NCBI RefSeq assembly: GCF_032062135.1
Contig: NC_092859.1
Span: forward strand, 51,771,193-51,835,192
From: Pyxicephalus adspersus
Lineage: Eukaryota > Chordata > Amphibia > Anura > Pyxicephalidae
Reading direction: 5' to 3'
Length of the DNA: 64,000 nucleotides
Numbering within the stretch: the first letter of the stretch is position 1; the number at the start of each line of letters is the position of its first letter. A program made the position numbers and the translations under genes. A model generated the notes under the pieces. The model ran no database searches and was not told the origin of the DNA. It saw only the letters and a program-made list of their open reading frames with translations. Positions 1 through 11,149 of the stretch are shown here, piece after piece.

Positions 1-905
1 AATACACTCCAGCGTCTGAAAATACTATCTTTGATTTTTGTGATGTAAATACACATCTGATATGGTGCATAATGCAATACCTGAAATTCAAGTTTTTCAG
101 GTTTCTGCATCTGACTCTTATTTCAAGGTAAAATTATTTATACATAAACAGAGCATGATAATTCCTCAGCAATGTTGGAGTTTACTGTAACAAATCTTGC
201 TGGTTCTCTCTTTCTTCTCATAAAGTATTTTTTCACCATTCAACAAAATACATGCATATATGTGAATAGGTGAAAAGGCTAAGCCCCCCAGAGTGGCCAG
301 CCATTCCAAGCACAAAAAACAGTGCAGTGACTTTTCCCAAACCAGTGGTATGTTTATTGGTGTAATTTAAAATATATAAATAGTGCTCCTAAACAAAATA
401 GCAACTTCAAAATAAAAGCTATGTCCCAGCACACACTAAACAAGAACATACATTACTAAGACACTGAATAAAATTGTATCTGCCAGCCACAAAATGCCCT
501 TTGCTGACCAGTGTCCACTCCTCTAGCAGATTCAGCTTGTCTAATTCCAAGACTGGAACACTACCTGTGAGCATGTCTATCTCATTAAAAGATTCAGAGA
601 CAGGTGCATTCCTGGGGTGGCAAGGAGGTTCCACAAAACATAAGATAGAAACCTGGGTAAACAGAAAGAAATAAAATATTAGGAGAGGTATTGAAATATT
701 CTAACCCTAAGGATACTGCATAAACCCTTTCCACATTACTATACATCCTTACATAGAGGGTAAGTTTCTAGGCTAAGGGGGGAGCACCCCCCTCTTTTCG
801 GAGTCTTTACTTTTTTGGAGGGCACAATATGTGCACAATGGAAGGCTGTTAAGGAAATTGTGACAGGCTGTGCATGACACAATAAAGACTAGTAATAGTT
901 TATAG
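1..905. other. AT-rich sequence, no recognised feature
   Basis: Only short open frames without family resemblance. No structured repeat was seen by eye. Confidence 0.4.
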
Positions 906-1296
906 CAGGGGTGTCAAACTCTGGCTTGCAATGTCCTTTTTTTTGGCCCCAAATGGAATCCTGAATATAAATTGCAGCTGGCCCGCCGCTCCATTGAAAT
1001 AGCACTGCTAGTACAATTCCTGACATCACTTGCGTCTTTAGACCAGCGACCTCTCTGCCTATGCGTGGCCCTGCATTTGACTGTTTTATAGGCGCAAGCA
1101 ATGCCGGGAATTGTAGTAGCGGTATCACTCGCGTCTATAGACCAGCAGCCTCTCTGCCTATGCATGGCCCCGCATTGGACTGTTTTATAGACTCAGGGAA
1201 TTGTAGTAGCGGTTCTATTTTAAATTCAAGTTTGGACCCCGATTTTGCCTAAGTTTTTAATTTTGGCCCACTGTATATTTAAGTTTGACACCCCTG
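906..1296. mobile_element. hAT-type MITE with internal 100-bp duplication
   Basis: Ends are inverted repeats: CAGGGGTGTCAAACT at the left and its complement AGTTTGACACCCCTG at the right. The 8-bp flanks gtttatag and gtataaag agree at 6 of 8 positions, fitting a decayed hAT target duplication. Inside, a segment starting tcacttgcgtct at 1025 recurs at 1125 (tcactcgcgtct), ending both times in ttgtagtagcgg. It has no coding capacity. Confidence 0.8.
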
Positions 1297-1584
1297 GTAT
1301 AAAGCATTTGAGTCTTTTTACAGTACACAATACATGTTTGTCATTGCCCTTGTACCCACAAAAATACATTTCCACAAGTGACAGGTGTGTGGTGCAAAAA
1401 CCTTTAGGAACAAATAAAGTTTTTAAACACCCTTTAATTGCCTATGCCTTATGGTCAGTGCCTGTTTTAATGAAAAACTTTATTAAAGTAATACATCACA
1501 ACTCTTTGTACACAGCCTCTGCCCACACCTTCACAGTTTTGCCCTGCACATCCAACATAGCCCTCTTCTCTCTGCACCCCTTCT

Positions 1585-1910
1585 CAGTGCAGACTGCCCC
1601 AGTAAAACCCCTTCTTTCCTCTAAGAACGTATCTATCCTCAATGACAAAATACAGTTCAGTGCAAATTCTCACTCCAAAGAGTGGAGTCCTACTCATGTA
1701 CCTCGGTGCAGACCCCGGAAATGACCGCCCCCCAGTGTTGACCCCTCTTAAGTGCAGATTGCCCCCAAGTCCAGATCTACTTCTATTCAGTGCAGATTTA
1801 GCCCCCAATGCAGACCCTTTCTTAATACAGTGCAGACTAAGAAAAAATCCACCTCAGTTACAGACAGTTCACCCAGTGAAGACCCTTCTTCAGTGTAGAC
1901 TGCACCTAAA
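1585..1910. repeat. Degenerate minisatellite, CAGTGCAGAC-type units
   Basis: About ten diverged occurrences of a cagtgcagac(t/c)-cccc motif recur at irregular 15-45 bp steps, for example near 1587, 1655, 1700, 1752, 1789, 1829, 1875 and 1891. This makes a long plus-strand frame that is not a gene. Confidence 0.55.
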
Positions 1911-2265
1911 TGTAAACACCCCCCCCCCCCCAAAGCAAACTCTTTCTCATTGCACTAAATTAAAGCTGAAAGTCTGCAGTTCAACTACATCTGAGTTGTT
2001 TCATTTAAAATTAATTGTGGTAATGTACAGAACCAAAATTCAAAAAAAGTTGTCCAAATATTTATGGACTGAACTGTATATTGCCTTATAAAATCTTGTT
2101 AGTATATTTGATGTAATCTGCTATATATTTATGAATTGAATGTTATGCAGTTGTTAAAATTATGTTGCCTGTCCTTGTTCTTGGATGGCCCAGTAGTTAT
2201 TTACCCATATCTCCCCTGGTTTGCCCATATAAAAACTTTTAAAGACCTAATGGGAATGGGAACCC

Positions 2266-3720
2266 ATGGTGCTTAATCATAGTATGGTGTTCCAAAAGGA
2301 ACCCACACACTATGCATATGTATCCCTAGGATGGATATGTGGTGAGGCGTTCCATTTGGAACATGAATCCTGGCTTTGTTCTTCACATGACTGGGCTGTC
2401 AATATTTCTGGTTATACTCTCTTTCGTAAAGACAGAGTCAAACGAAAGGGTGGTGGTGTCTGTCTGTATGTGGGAGGTGATCTGAAAGTGAATTTGAAAG
2501 AAGAAATTGTTGGTGGAACAAGGGATGAGGTTGAGACATTATGGGTGGAGTTGAATTTGGGGATGCATAATACACAGTCAATTTTTGGAGTCTGCTATAG
2601 GCCCCCCAGTGCTAAAGAAGAAATAGAGAATCAACTATTAGCACAGATAGATAGGCTGCAAAAGCTGACATATTTTTATTAATGGGAGATTTTACATACC
2701 GTGATATTGACTGGAGTAATGGCACTACGGGTACAGCAAAAGGGTGGAATGGGTAATAAGTTTAAGAGGCTAAAATTAAACCCTGTGTGGCTCACAGCTA
2801 ATGTTAAAAAATCCAAAAAGAATAAGAAAAGGGCATTCATATTCCAAAAATAGAAAAATGAAGGATCACCTTCATTTGAAAACTTTAAAGAATATTGTCA
2901 TGCTGGGGCAGACAGGGCCCCTAGGAGGCGCTACGGTTGCACAGAGGTGGTGTGCGCCTTGGGAAGGGCCAATGTGCAGCATCTAAGGAAGGTAACTAGG
3001 TCTTCTCCAGAGCCTCTAGTGGTGAGGATGTTGCGCTGCTGGTTACTGTCAGGTTGCGCTCCTTGGGCACGCCAGGGTTGGATGAAACATGGTACCAAAT
3101 CACTAGGCATAAGGATTGTCAAGGAAGGCCAGGGTCAAGGCAGCAACAAGCAAGAAAGGTCAGGTCACTAGCCAGGGGTCAAATACCAGGGATCCAGGAA
3201 ATAAACACATGGGCCACAGCAGACACAGGAAACACAGAAGACACTGAAAGCAACAGGAGGAAAAGTTGACACAGGGATAACCACAGACAGAGAGAAACAA
3301 TGGAACAGCACAAGGGAACTGTCTGGTAAACAACAGGCTGGGCAACAAGGGGTTACCACAGAAGCTGCACAGGGAAAAGCACTGAATACTGAACAGCAGG
3401 TGTATAGGAAATGCTTAGCAAAGCTAAGGGGCTCGGCACTAGTGGAGACACGTTGCAGGAACGATGAGTGCTGTGTCTGAGCTAGCTAAATAGCGAAGAG
3501 TGATTAAGAGGCTATTTCCTGATTGGCCATTGAGTAAATCTGGAAGAGCAGGTGCACCCAGGCTTAGAACTGCAGGCATGCGCAGGAGAGGCACCTTAGC
3601 AAGGAGGAGGTAAGTGTGACAAATATAACAACAGATGTAAAAATAAAATGTCCAAAACTTCAAATTAAAGCCAGATTGCAAAGGAAATCTATAATATGAC
3701 AGCAAACATTATATACCATC
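2266..3720 (+). mobile_element. CR1/L2-like LINE fragment (endonuclease region), split by an LTR-like insertion
   Basis: The frame at 2386-2680 reads GYTLFRKDRVKRKGGGVCLYV and later FGVCYRPPS, the familiar C-terminal half of CR1/L2 apurinic-type endonucleases. It is followed out of frame by MGDFTYRDIDW and further on by a PVWLTANVKKSKK-like stretch. Stops and frameshifts show it is dead. The insertion at 2896-3621 interrupts it and similar-quality sequence continues to about 3720. Confidence 0.75.
2896..3621 (-). mobile_element. LTR-like solo element with 5-bp target duplication
   Basis: The 726-bp segment begins TGTCATGCTGG and ends AAGTGTGACA, so it has TG...CA ends. It is flanked by identical AATAT at 2891-2895 and 3622-3626. 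No coding sequence. Related copies lie at about 16185-16692 (same orientation, truncated) and 26560-26850 (opposite orientation). A solo LTR fits best; a non-autonomous DNA element with 5-bp duplications is possible. Confidence 0.6.
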
Positions 3721-6700
3721 TGTGCTGTGTGCAAGTTTTTATCAACTTTAATCAATCTCCACTAGTGGTGGATAGTAGTGAACTAATAGTTAATTAGCCT
3801 CAACTGTGGTACCAATGCTCATTTTAGTGCACAACATTGTAAGTTCTGATTTCACCTGCACCTAAAGAGATTTCCTTGCTGCAATTACTTTGATTGCTTT
3901 ACAAGTATGTTTTTTATTGGTGTTGAGGAGGATGGCTTTTCACTTTCTATATGTCAGAACAGACAAATGTTACAAGTGTATGGATGTTGTCAAGTGTATA
4001 GAAGTGGTGCCACCCTCCCCCCATTTTTTTTTATAATCAGACCCTTTACTAAATGTGGGAGATTAGCTTCAAATGGACTTGGTGCAGAGAGGTACTTCAG
4101 ATTTTAAATCCAACTTGAGGGAGCCCACTTTGCCCACTTTTTTTTGCAAAACATCCACAGAAAAGCAACAATAATAAGCAAATCCAGGGTTTTCCCTTGC
4201 TGGGGATCAATGTCATTCACAGCACGACACAAATTTGGCCTCCTGGCTCTCCATCAGTCCCACAGACGTAAAGTTTGTGAGACCTCCTGGGTTCTCCCAG
4301 CATGCAGGCTGCACACAGACTGTCCACTTGAGCCACACCTGGCCCAACATTCTGTCTCAAAGATAGGTGCGTTTTTTTTATCAATTGCTTGGGGCTCCAG
4401 AGCCATTTTCATTCTTTGGCCTGGTAAAGGGATGGAGTGTCTGGCCCACCCTTTCCTTCCAAGACACTCCGGGCCTGTATCCCAAATAAGAGGCTGCAAT
4501 TCTTCAGTAAAAAAAATACTGACAGCCTTATCCAGACCATGTAATCCCTTTTCCAGGAGAAATTAGATAGCCAATGCCAAATACCCTGTAAATTTGGCAT
4601 CATACATTTCATCCCATTACATATCCTTCCCCTTATCACTACCCTGGGAGGGAACAATCATGGGACAAGGCAACAGCCAAAGTCCCTTTCCTACCTCTGG
4701 TGAGCCAACTTTTGTCAACTGGTTAACTATTCTCCTGTACAGTATACTGGTAATGGCCTCTGAGATAGTCTTCTCACGATTAGAAATGTCTTTTTCTACA
4801 ATTGCCAGTTGGTACATAGTTCATTGTGTTCTCCAAAGTATCAAAATGTATTATTGTATGGAATACCTGTGCGCTACATGCAGACTCTGAACCCTTTAAT
4901 GTTGAATCTGCAGACATGCCTTTAACACTTATGCCAATTTCTATTTGTTAAAGGGTGTATGCTGGGAAACAGTTCAGATATTTTACTGCCTCAGCTGTTG
5001 TGAGGCAGTCTTTACCTCACATTTTAGGTCAACATTACAGTTGCCACCTTCACTCCGCTGATTTGGCAATGAAGCACTCCAGGTTTGCTGGTGATCTGGG
5101 TGGTGCTTGTATCCTTTTGCAGTGTTCTTCTAAGTTGTCTGAACCTGAAGTTGTAGATACCAGGTGGGTATCAACAACATCCCTATTAAACTGCTTAGGC
5201 AACACAAAACCCCAGGACGGCAGATGACTCCTTTGATCTTTAATATTCATGATGACATTAACTGAAAAGCCAATGGTGGAAGGCACTGTCATTACACCAT
5301 TTTGTCTCTCCACTAATGAGGCATACTCAGCTGCAGGGTCTGGAATGCAGTCAGGCTCTTTAAGCTTTCAACAGTCCAATAACCCTTTCAGGGCTGACAT
5401 GACACTCATTTGCAGGGAGGCTTGCACCCACTGGAACCCAGCACCTGCAACATACCCTCATGTTCAGTGTAACTCTGTAGGTTCCTCGCATAATCCAGCA
5501 CAAACAGCTGGGCACCACTATTAGCCAACTGGGCTGCTAGCAGTCTGTTGGTTTCCTGTTGGGAAGCATTTGGCCTGCGGGTGTGACTTCTGCGGAGCCA
5601 CAGTGTTTTACAACAAACAAAACAAAATCTTGCTGGTACATAAATGTATCAAGTTTATTGTGGCATACCCAGAAATTTGTTGATCATATTGTTGTGTACT
5701 CATCAACAGACCAGGAAACAACAATGGTGTAAGGTCCTGCTCCAGCAAAAGTACTAGCCAGGCACCAGTCCCCCAATCTAACGTGGCACTCTTCACCTAT
5801 AGCAAGCCCCCACTCAAGTCCAGAATAGAGAGCCAGAGGTGATTCACAGGTAATCAGTCCACCAGTTGAGGTATTCAAGGCCAAGACAAAAGCAGAGTTG
5901 GGGTCACAGGCAAAAGGTCAGTCCAGGATGCATACACTCACAGGGTCAGAAAGAGGTAAAGTCAGCAACAGTAAATTTTACAAAATCACACTCCAGCAGC
6001 AGGTCAGCCCAACTTAACACTACAACAGGAAGTAGTGACTGTGAGAAAAAATGCTATAAAGCCCTAGAAGCCAATTTCAGGGCAGAATTGAGCTGGGAAA
6101 TTATCTGCTCCTAAAACACACTTCAGCTGTGCATAACCTCAGACTCACACAGAGTAAGTGCTGGGGATGCCAAGAAAGTACATCTCAAGCTGCATGGCTA
6201 AAGGGAAGCAGGTAACATCTCTGAGTAAATAGGGAGAAACACTGCAGTGATGCGCAGAACAGGATCGCCAGCCTAAAAAGCGTCTCCTAACAGATGGTAG
6301 TGTGCCCTAAGGTCTACTTCATCTGATCAGAAGACTTGGATCTACTGTGACAGTCTACTGTATTGGGGCATACTTGGATGTATTTTCCCTTTTTGAATAA
6401 TGCTTCTGTTGATTTGGTTTAGTAAACAACATCCTTTTTATTTCTACTTCAACAATAAATCTTTTTTCAACTAAACAGCTTGGTTGTGGAGCCTATTACC
6501 ATTTAAGAAAATGTGTGTTTGTCATCGTTGTTTTGCTTCCTATGAATGTCAACTGTGTGTTCCCCTATTTCACCCTCTTAGTGTTCTCCCATCAGGACAA
6601 AGAAACACCCAACATGTTTCATGGTGGTTTCTAATCTTTCTCTTTTTACCCTATACAGTTTTACTTCGAGGTTACCTCATTCTTTGGAAATTTCTTTTAG

Positions 6701-6890
6701 CCCAATGGTTACAATTTATTTTTTAATTTTCCAGAAGAGATAATCACAGGGCATCTCCGACATATTACACACTTTCATGTTTTTTATTCCAAAGAAAGCA
6801 GGAACTAGGATGTTGGGACGCGTGGCAGGGACACGGCCTTTGTCCCATCTGTTTAGTGTAATGTATCATTGTGCATGTTTTCACATGGTG
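3721..6890. other. Unclassified repetitive-looking sequence
   Basis: Several medium frames on both strands (4144-4566 plus, 4254-4657 minus, 4955-5313) look like remains of element coding sequence. I could not assign them to a family. 5570-6330 resembles the AGGTCA-rich internal part of the LTR-like element in composition only. No host exon was recognised. Confidence 0.35.
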
Positions 6891-6899
6891 AAAATGAAA

Positions 6900-7980
6900 A
6901 ATGTGACAGATGAATGTCTATACATGGAATGTGATAAGTCTTATTACCCCTGCAAAAAGGTCTCAAATTGTTCAACATCTTAGGAAACATCAAGTGGATG
7001 TGGCATTTCTACCCGAAACACACCTCAAGGAGAAGAACTTTCATTACTTGCCGAAATCCAGGGCGAGATCTGTAGTGTGTGCACCTTCCTAATCTTATTG
7101 CACAAACAATTCATGGGCCAACTGTCCTGCCTTCAGGTCTATGGGTCTTAGTTAAACTTTCTTTTGGAAACAAGAGCTCCTGCTGTTAAACATTTATGAT
7201 TGTAACTCACCAAACAAGCTTTTCTTCAACACTCTAATGCAAATTTGCTCAAAAAACTATGTGAAAAATGGATATGTTATTGGGGAAGATTGTAGCTATT
7301 GTGTTGCTAGTCCACAGGAGGATAGACTGTCATCCATACTTTGCCTGCCCTAGTTGCCATCCCCTTATGAGACAGCTCTACATTTTCTCACATTTTTCCC
7401 CACAGACGTGCATTGCTATCACATCTGGGCATGTTTTTACTGTCCGACTACCTATGGTTTCATCGGTGGAAAAGTTACATACAGTTATATCCAATGACTT
7501 ACCTGTTCCTTTAGCTCTGCATTTTGATTCAATGTTAATTTTAGTCTTTCCCAGTTATTTGCAACTACTGGAAAGCAGCCACTCATTACATGTCAAAATT
7601 GATGGGAGGGTTCACAATGTCTGACTATTTGTCTACTCCACGTGTTAGGGACAGGGAGGACAACTTCTGAGGGTTTGAGAAGTTCTGGGATCATCTATCT
7701 GCACTGGCTATCAACTGATCCCTCAGCTTTGCTAGAAGTTAATTATACTGGCCTTGCCAATAGTGTATATTCTTAGTGAGTTCAAATCTTGATTTGCAGT
7801 AGAAGAAAAAGTAGCCTTGAACTTTCTATCTATCTTACTACAGGTAATGTGAAGCAAATTTACAGTGTCTTTTTTCAATTCTCCTATACCTATCTCCTTT
7901 CTTTCCCCTATAAACTGATGCAGTGAGACCCTATCTAGCTTTAAACAATCAGGAGGTGGAAAGTCCACTTTGAATATTTA
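6900..7980 (+). mobile_element. L1/Tx1-like LINE fragment, start of ORF2 endonuclease
   Basis: The frame at 6910 begins MNVYTWNVISLITPAKRSQIV and continues QHLRKHQVDVAFLPETHL. This is the recognisable start of an L1-clade endonuclease (WNV..L..P.KR...LQ.L......FLQETHL). Later sequence is shifted and full of stops. Confidence 0.75.
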
Positions 7981-8261
7981 TTTTAACTTTTAAGTTAGCT
8001 GTCCCTATTAGCTAGGTAGGTTAATAAGGGTGAGGTCCCTAATAATTGAATGTTAGCTTATACGTGTTGCCAAACCCAAAATTGCTAGATATAGAGAACA
8101 GGAACAAAAGAAAAGGCTTTTTTTCGGCAGCAATGTGTATTGAAGAAAAATCAATACTAACAGAGTTCAACTACTTATTGCCTCAAAATACAAAAGAATC
8201 AAAGTGACCATATTACAAATTTTACATATGGTCAAATTGCATTAATGATAAAGGTGCTCAT

Positions 8262-8300
8262 AGTTCCGACATGTTTCACCATGATGGCTTCTTCAGGGGA
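8262..8300 (-). ncRNA. Hammerhead-ribozyme-like core (probably from a Penelope-like or related retroelement)
   Basis: On the minus strand CTGAAGA (8296-8290) is followed by a GCC/GGT hairpin, GAAAC (8277-8273), a self-complementary ACATGT (8274-8269), then C and GG. This order matches the hammerhead core CUGANGA, stem II, GAAA, stem III, cleavage base. The palindromic stem III suggests the minimal dimer-type form known from Penelope-like elements. Activity is untested. Confidence 0.45.
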
Positions 8301-8783
8301 CATCACGGAGACTCAAGATACTGGTTAATAGAAACACAAAATATTACAGTAGGTCTCTTAGGTCTACCTGCAATGTGCAGGAACTGATTAGTAGTAGGTA
8401 TACAATAGGTTAACCAGTAATCATATTCATAGTATAATTATTTGAAAACCATTGATTTTTTTAATGATCAACTTGAAGAACATCAATTTTAGGTATCAAT
8501 TTTGAAATGAAATACACAAATAAAAAATTATTGGAAAAATAACAAACAAGATGGCTGAATATCAGGCAATGTAAGTCCAAATTTAAAGAGAATCACAATT
8601 TTGAAACCACTCCTTGGAGGCTCATGAACATTAATGGTTTTGAATTCACATTTAAACTAAGGCAACAAGGTTCCTCACACTCCCACAGGAATCCATGTTA
8701 TTCATATTCTATCACATTTTGGTCTGATATTTCTGGCGGCACCTTTCTGTTGAAGTATGGTACTACTTTTATGGCAGCCACTA

Positions 8784-8828
8784 ATACCCCTGAGAAAGCC
8801 TATGTTCTAGGCAAAACGCATCGGGTCA
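8784..8828 (+). ncRNA. Decayed hammerhead-like core
   Basis: ACCCCTGAGAAAGCC, a short loop, then GGCAAAACGCATCGGGT. Spacing and order match the core at 8262-8300, and flanking ACCC/GGGT could pair as stem I. The conserved G of CUGANGA and the G of GAAA are changed to A, so it should be inactive. Confidence 0.35.
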
Positions 8829-9547
8829 CACATACATGACGGCTGCAATCATTCATTGGAAATTGCTATCAATACGAGGACTTCCTCTCCTAAACTTGAT
8901 ACCCAAATGTATAGTAGGGCTCTGGGATGAGCATTAACTCCCAGGATCTGTTTTGTTCTATATAATAGTCAAATGGCCACCTAGTGGCCATTACAAATGG
9001 TACTACTTTGTTTTGCTTTGCTTTGTTTCTTTGATCTGTTTGAGTCTTTGCCAACAAACCCCTCTGTCCTTTTTTAAAATATTTTTATTCACAAATTAAG
9101 ATTTATACATATAAAGGTAAAGTAAAGGTACATAGGAAAAAGATGGGGGAAAGAAAGGGTCTAGGTCTATACCTAGCACATGGATGTTCTCACCCTCTCA
9201 AAACTACACAAACCAGGGTTTCTCTACTTGATCCACACCCCTCTGCAAGTCCATTACATTGTTGATCTATCATTTGTAATGTCCTGTTCAAGAAATCACA
9301 CAATGCATCTTTGCCCCAGGCTTGAGATTGTTATCACAGACCCCTGTCCCCTGCATGAGGGCTGAAGCAATAGTAAGCAGGTTTGGGCAGGAAATACCAC
9401 CAGGTGGTCACACTGGCCAATGTGTTAATGATGTTCAGGCATCCAATTATTGTTTCTACTCAGCAATTCTTTTGTGGTTGTTTTAGGCCTTTCATCTGTC
9501 TTAACAGAAAGAGATGTTTGTATTCTGCTTTCTAGAAGGCAGGGTAA

Positions 9548-9858
9548 GGCTATGTACACACGTGCAATCATTGTCATTGGAAAGGATCTTTCACAATCCT
9601 TACCAACGACTGCATGATGCATGAACGAGTGCTGTACATACAGCACCGTTCTGCTCTATGGAGAGGGGAGGGAGAGAACGACGGAGTGGCACCCAACTGC
9701 GCTCTCTTCCCTTCCCTTCCATTAGGATCGTTCGTTGCCCATAACCCGTGGATCCACCAGGATGGTCGTCGGACAATGAACGACGAGCGTTGTACACGCA
9801 TAAGAATATCGTCCGATATCAGCCCTGAGTGAGAACAATCGCACGTGTGTGCCTAGCC
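9548..9858. mobile_element. PIF/Harbinger-type MITE, copy A
   Basis: Inverted ends GGCTATGTACACACGTGC and its near complement at the right end. The interior, with ggaaaggatctttca and gacgaacg segments, is shared with the copies at 59807-60122 and 60189-60477. Non-coding. Confidence 0.65.
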
Positions 9859-11140
9859 CCTGTAATAACTTGGAACGCAAAATGGTCCCAGAAAGTACCT
9901 GAGTAAATGTCTTAAATTGATTTAGTTCTTTTCAGACTGATGATACCAAATACTGCATTTTGCATGTATGTGTTTAACTCTAAGCAAGGCAATGTTAGTT
10001 TTAACTAGACTTTTCTAGTTGAATCCAATGTTTATTGTTTATGTAAAAACAAATTTTAGTTAACTCAACAATAGTTATTGTGAAATTTTTCAAAGTTACA
10101 GATTGTATCTATGAGAACGTCATGTGTGAAAACTTTAGAAAATTTAAAAAACTTTGTTATTAGTATTGTTACAACTGTTGTATAAGCAATAAAAGCATGA
10201 GTACACCTACACATTCCAATGCTGTTATACCTGCTGCACAGGTCTCTGTACACCCTGTAGAAAAATTACTTAGAGCCCTTTCTCCTACACTAATAATTTT
10301 AGCTCTGTTAATTAGCAGACCTTTATCCCCTAATGTTTGTGATATGAAAATTTATACTGTTACTATTACAGGAAATAGAAATTAGCATTTAGTTCTTTTA
10401 ACATGGGCCACTTACAGTCTGTGTCTGCTATACATTTTATCAAAATAGCAGATATCAATTGCGAATATCCCTGGAAGTTTGGGGGGAATAATTATCAAAG
10501 CCTGTGATACAAATTTAAGCATTTCAGCTAATCCACATAGTGATCTCACAAGTCCTGCTCTGATCTGCCACACTAAGGCCAGAAAACCCACTCATAATTT
10601 TACCTATACTCCTGTACACCTCGACTGCAAATCGGTGGATGAGCCAACATGGAAACAACCCTGGTCAAAATAAATTAAAAGACTAGACAGTATGTAATTC
10701 TTGAGCTACTATTGCTGTAGTAACTTTTTTTTATCTTCTGACATCTGTCTAATCTAGTGGGGAAATCCAGTAAAACGTGCAGTATGAGCTCCATCTAAGC
10801 TCATAGCTCCATTTAAGATTTTCTATTCAGGAATAAGTAAATCTGCCCAGGTTTTTCTTTGTTAATTTTTTTAACCTTGAAACTTTACAGTAAACCCCAT
10901 TGAAGTTTATGGTGGGGCAAATCATGTAATTCATTTTAGGTCTGATAAACAAACTATTGTCAAACAAAAGGTATGGGGAGCTGTCCATTTTATTGAGGGA
11001 CATGAACCATTGTCAATAATAGGAAAATACTATACAGTGAGCTTTGAGTTTTTAGAGTGATAATACAAAGTAGGAAAAAAAAACACTCACCTTTAATTTT
11101 AAGAGCCCTCCCCAATCTGATTCCAGTTCGTCCCTAAACC
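9859..11140. other. AT-rich sequence, no confident call
   Basis: Short plus-strand frames at 10197-10385 and 10479-10673 resemble degraded coding sequence of an unidentified element. Nothing in them matches a family I can name. Confidence 0.3.
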
Positions 11141-11149
11141 TAAGTGAGT

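Noticed and set aside
1245..1724. 159-codon plus-strand frame
   Set aside because: No family resemblance; it crosses the end of a MITE and a degenerate minisatellite.
4144..5313. Overlapping frames on both strands as a possible gene or transposase
   Set aside because: No motif could be matched to any family and no splice structure was apparent.
10197..10673. Short plus-strand frames resembling retroelement coding sequence
   Set aside because: Too short and unrecognised; no flanking long repeats found.
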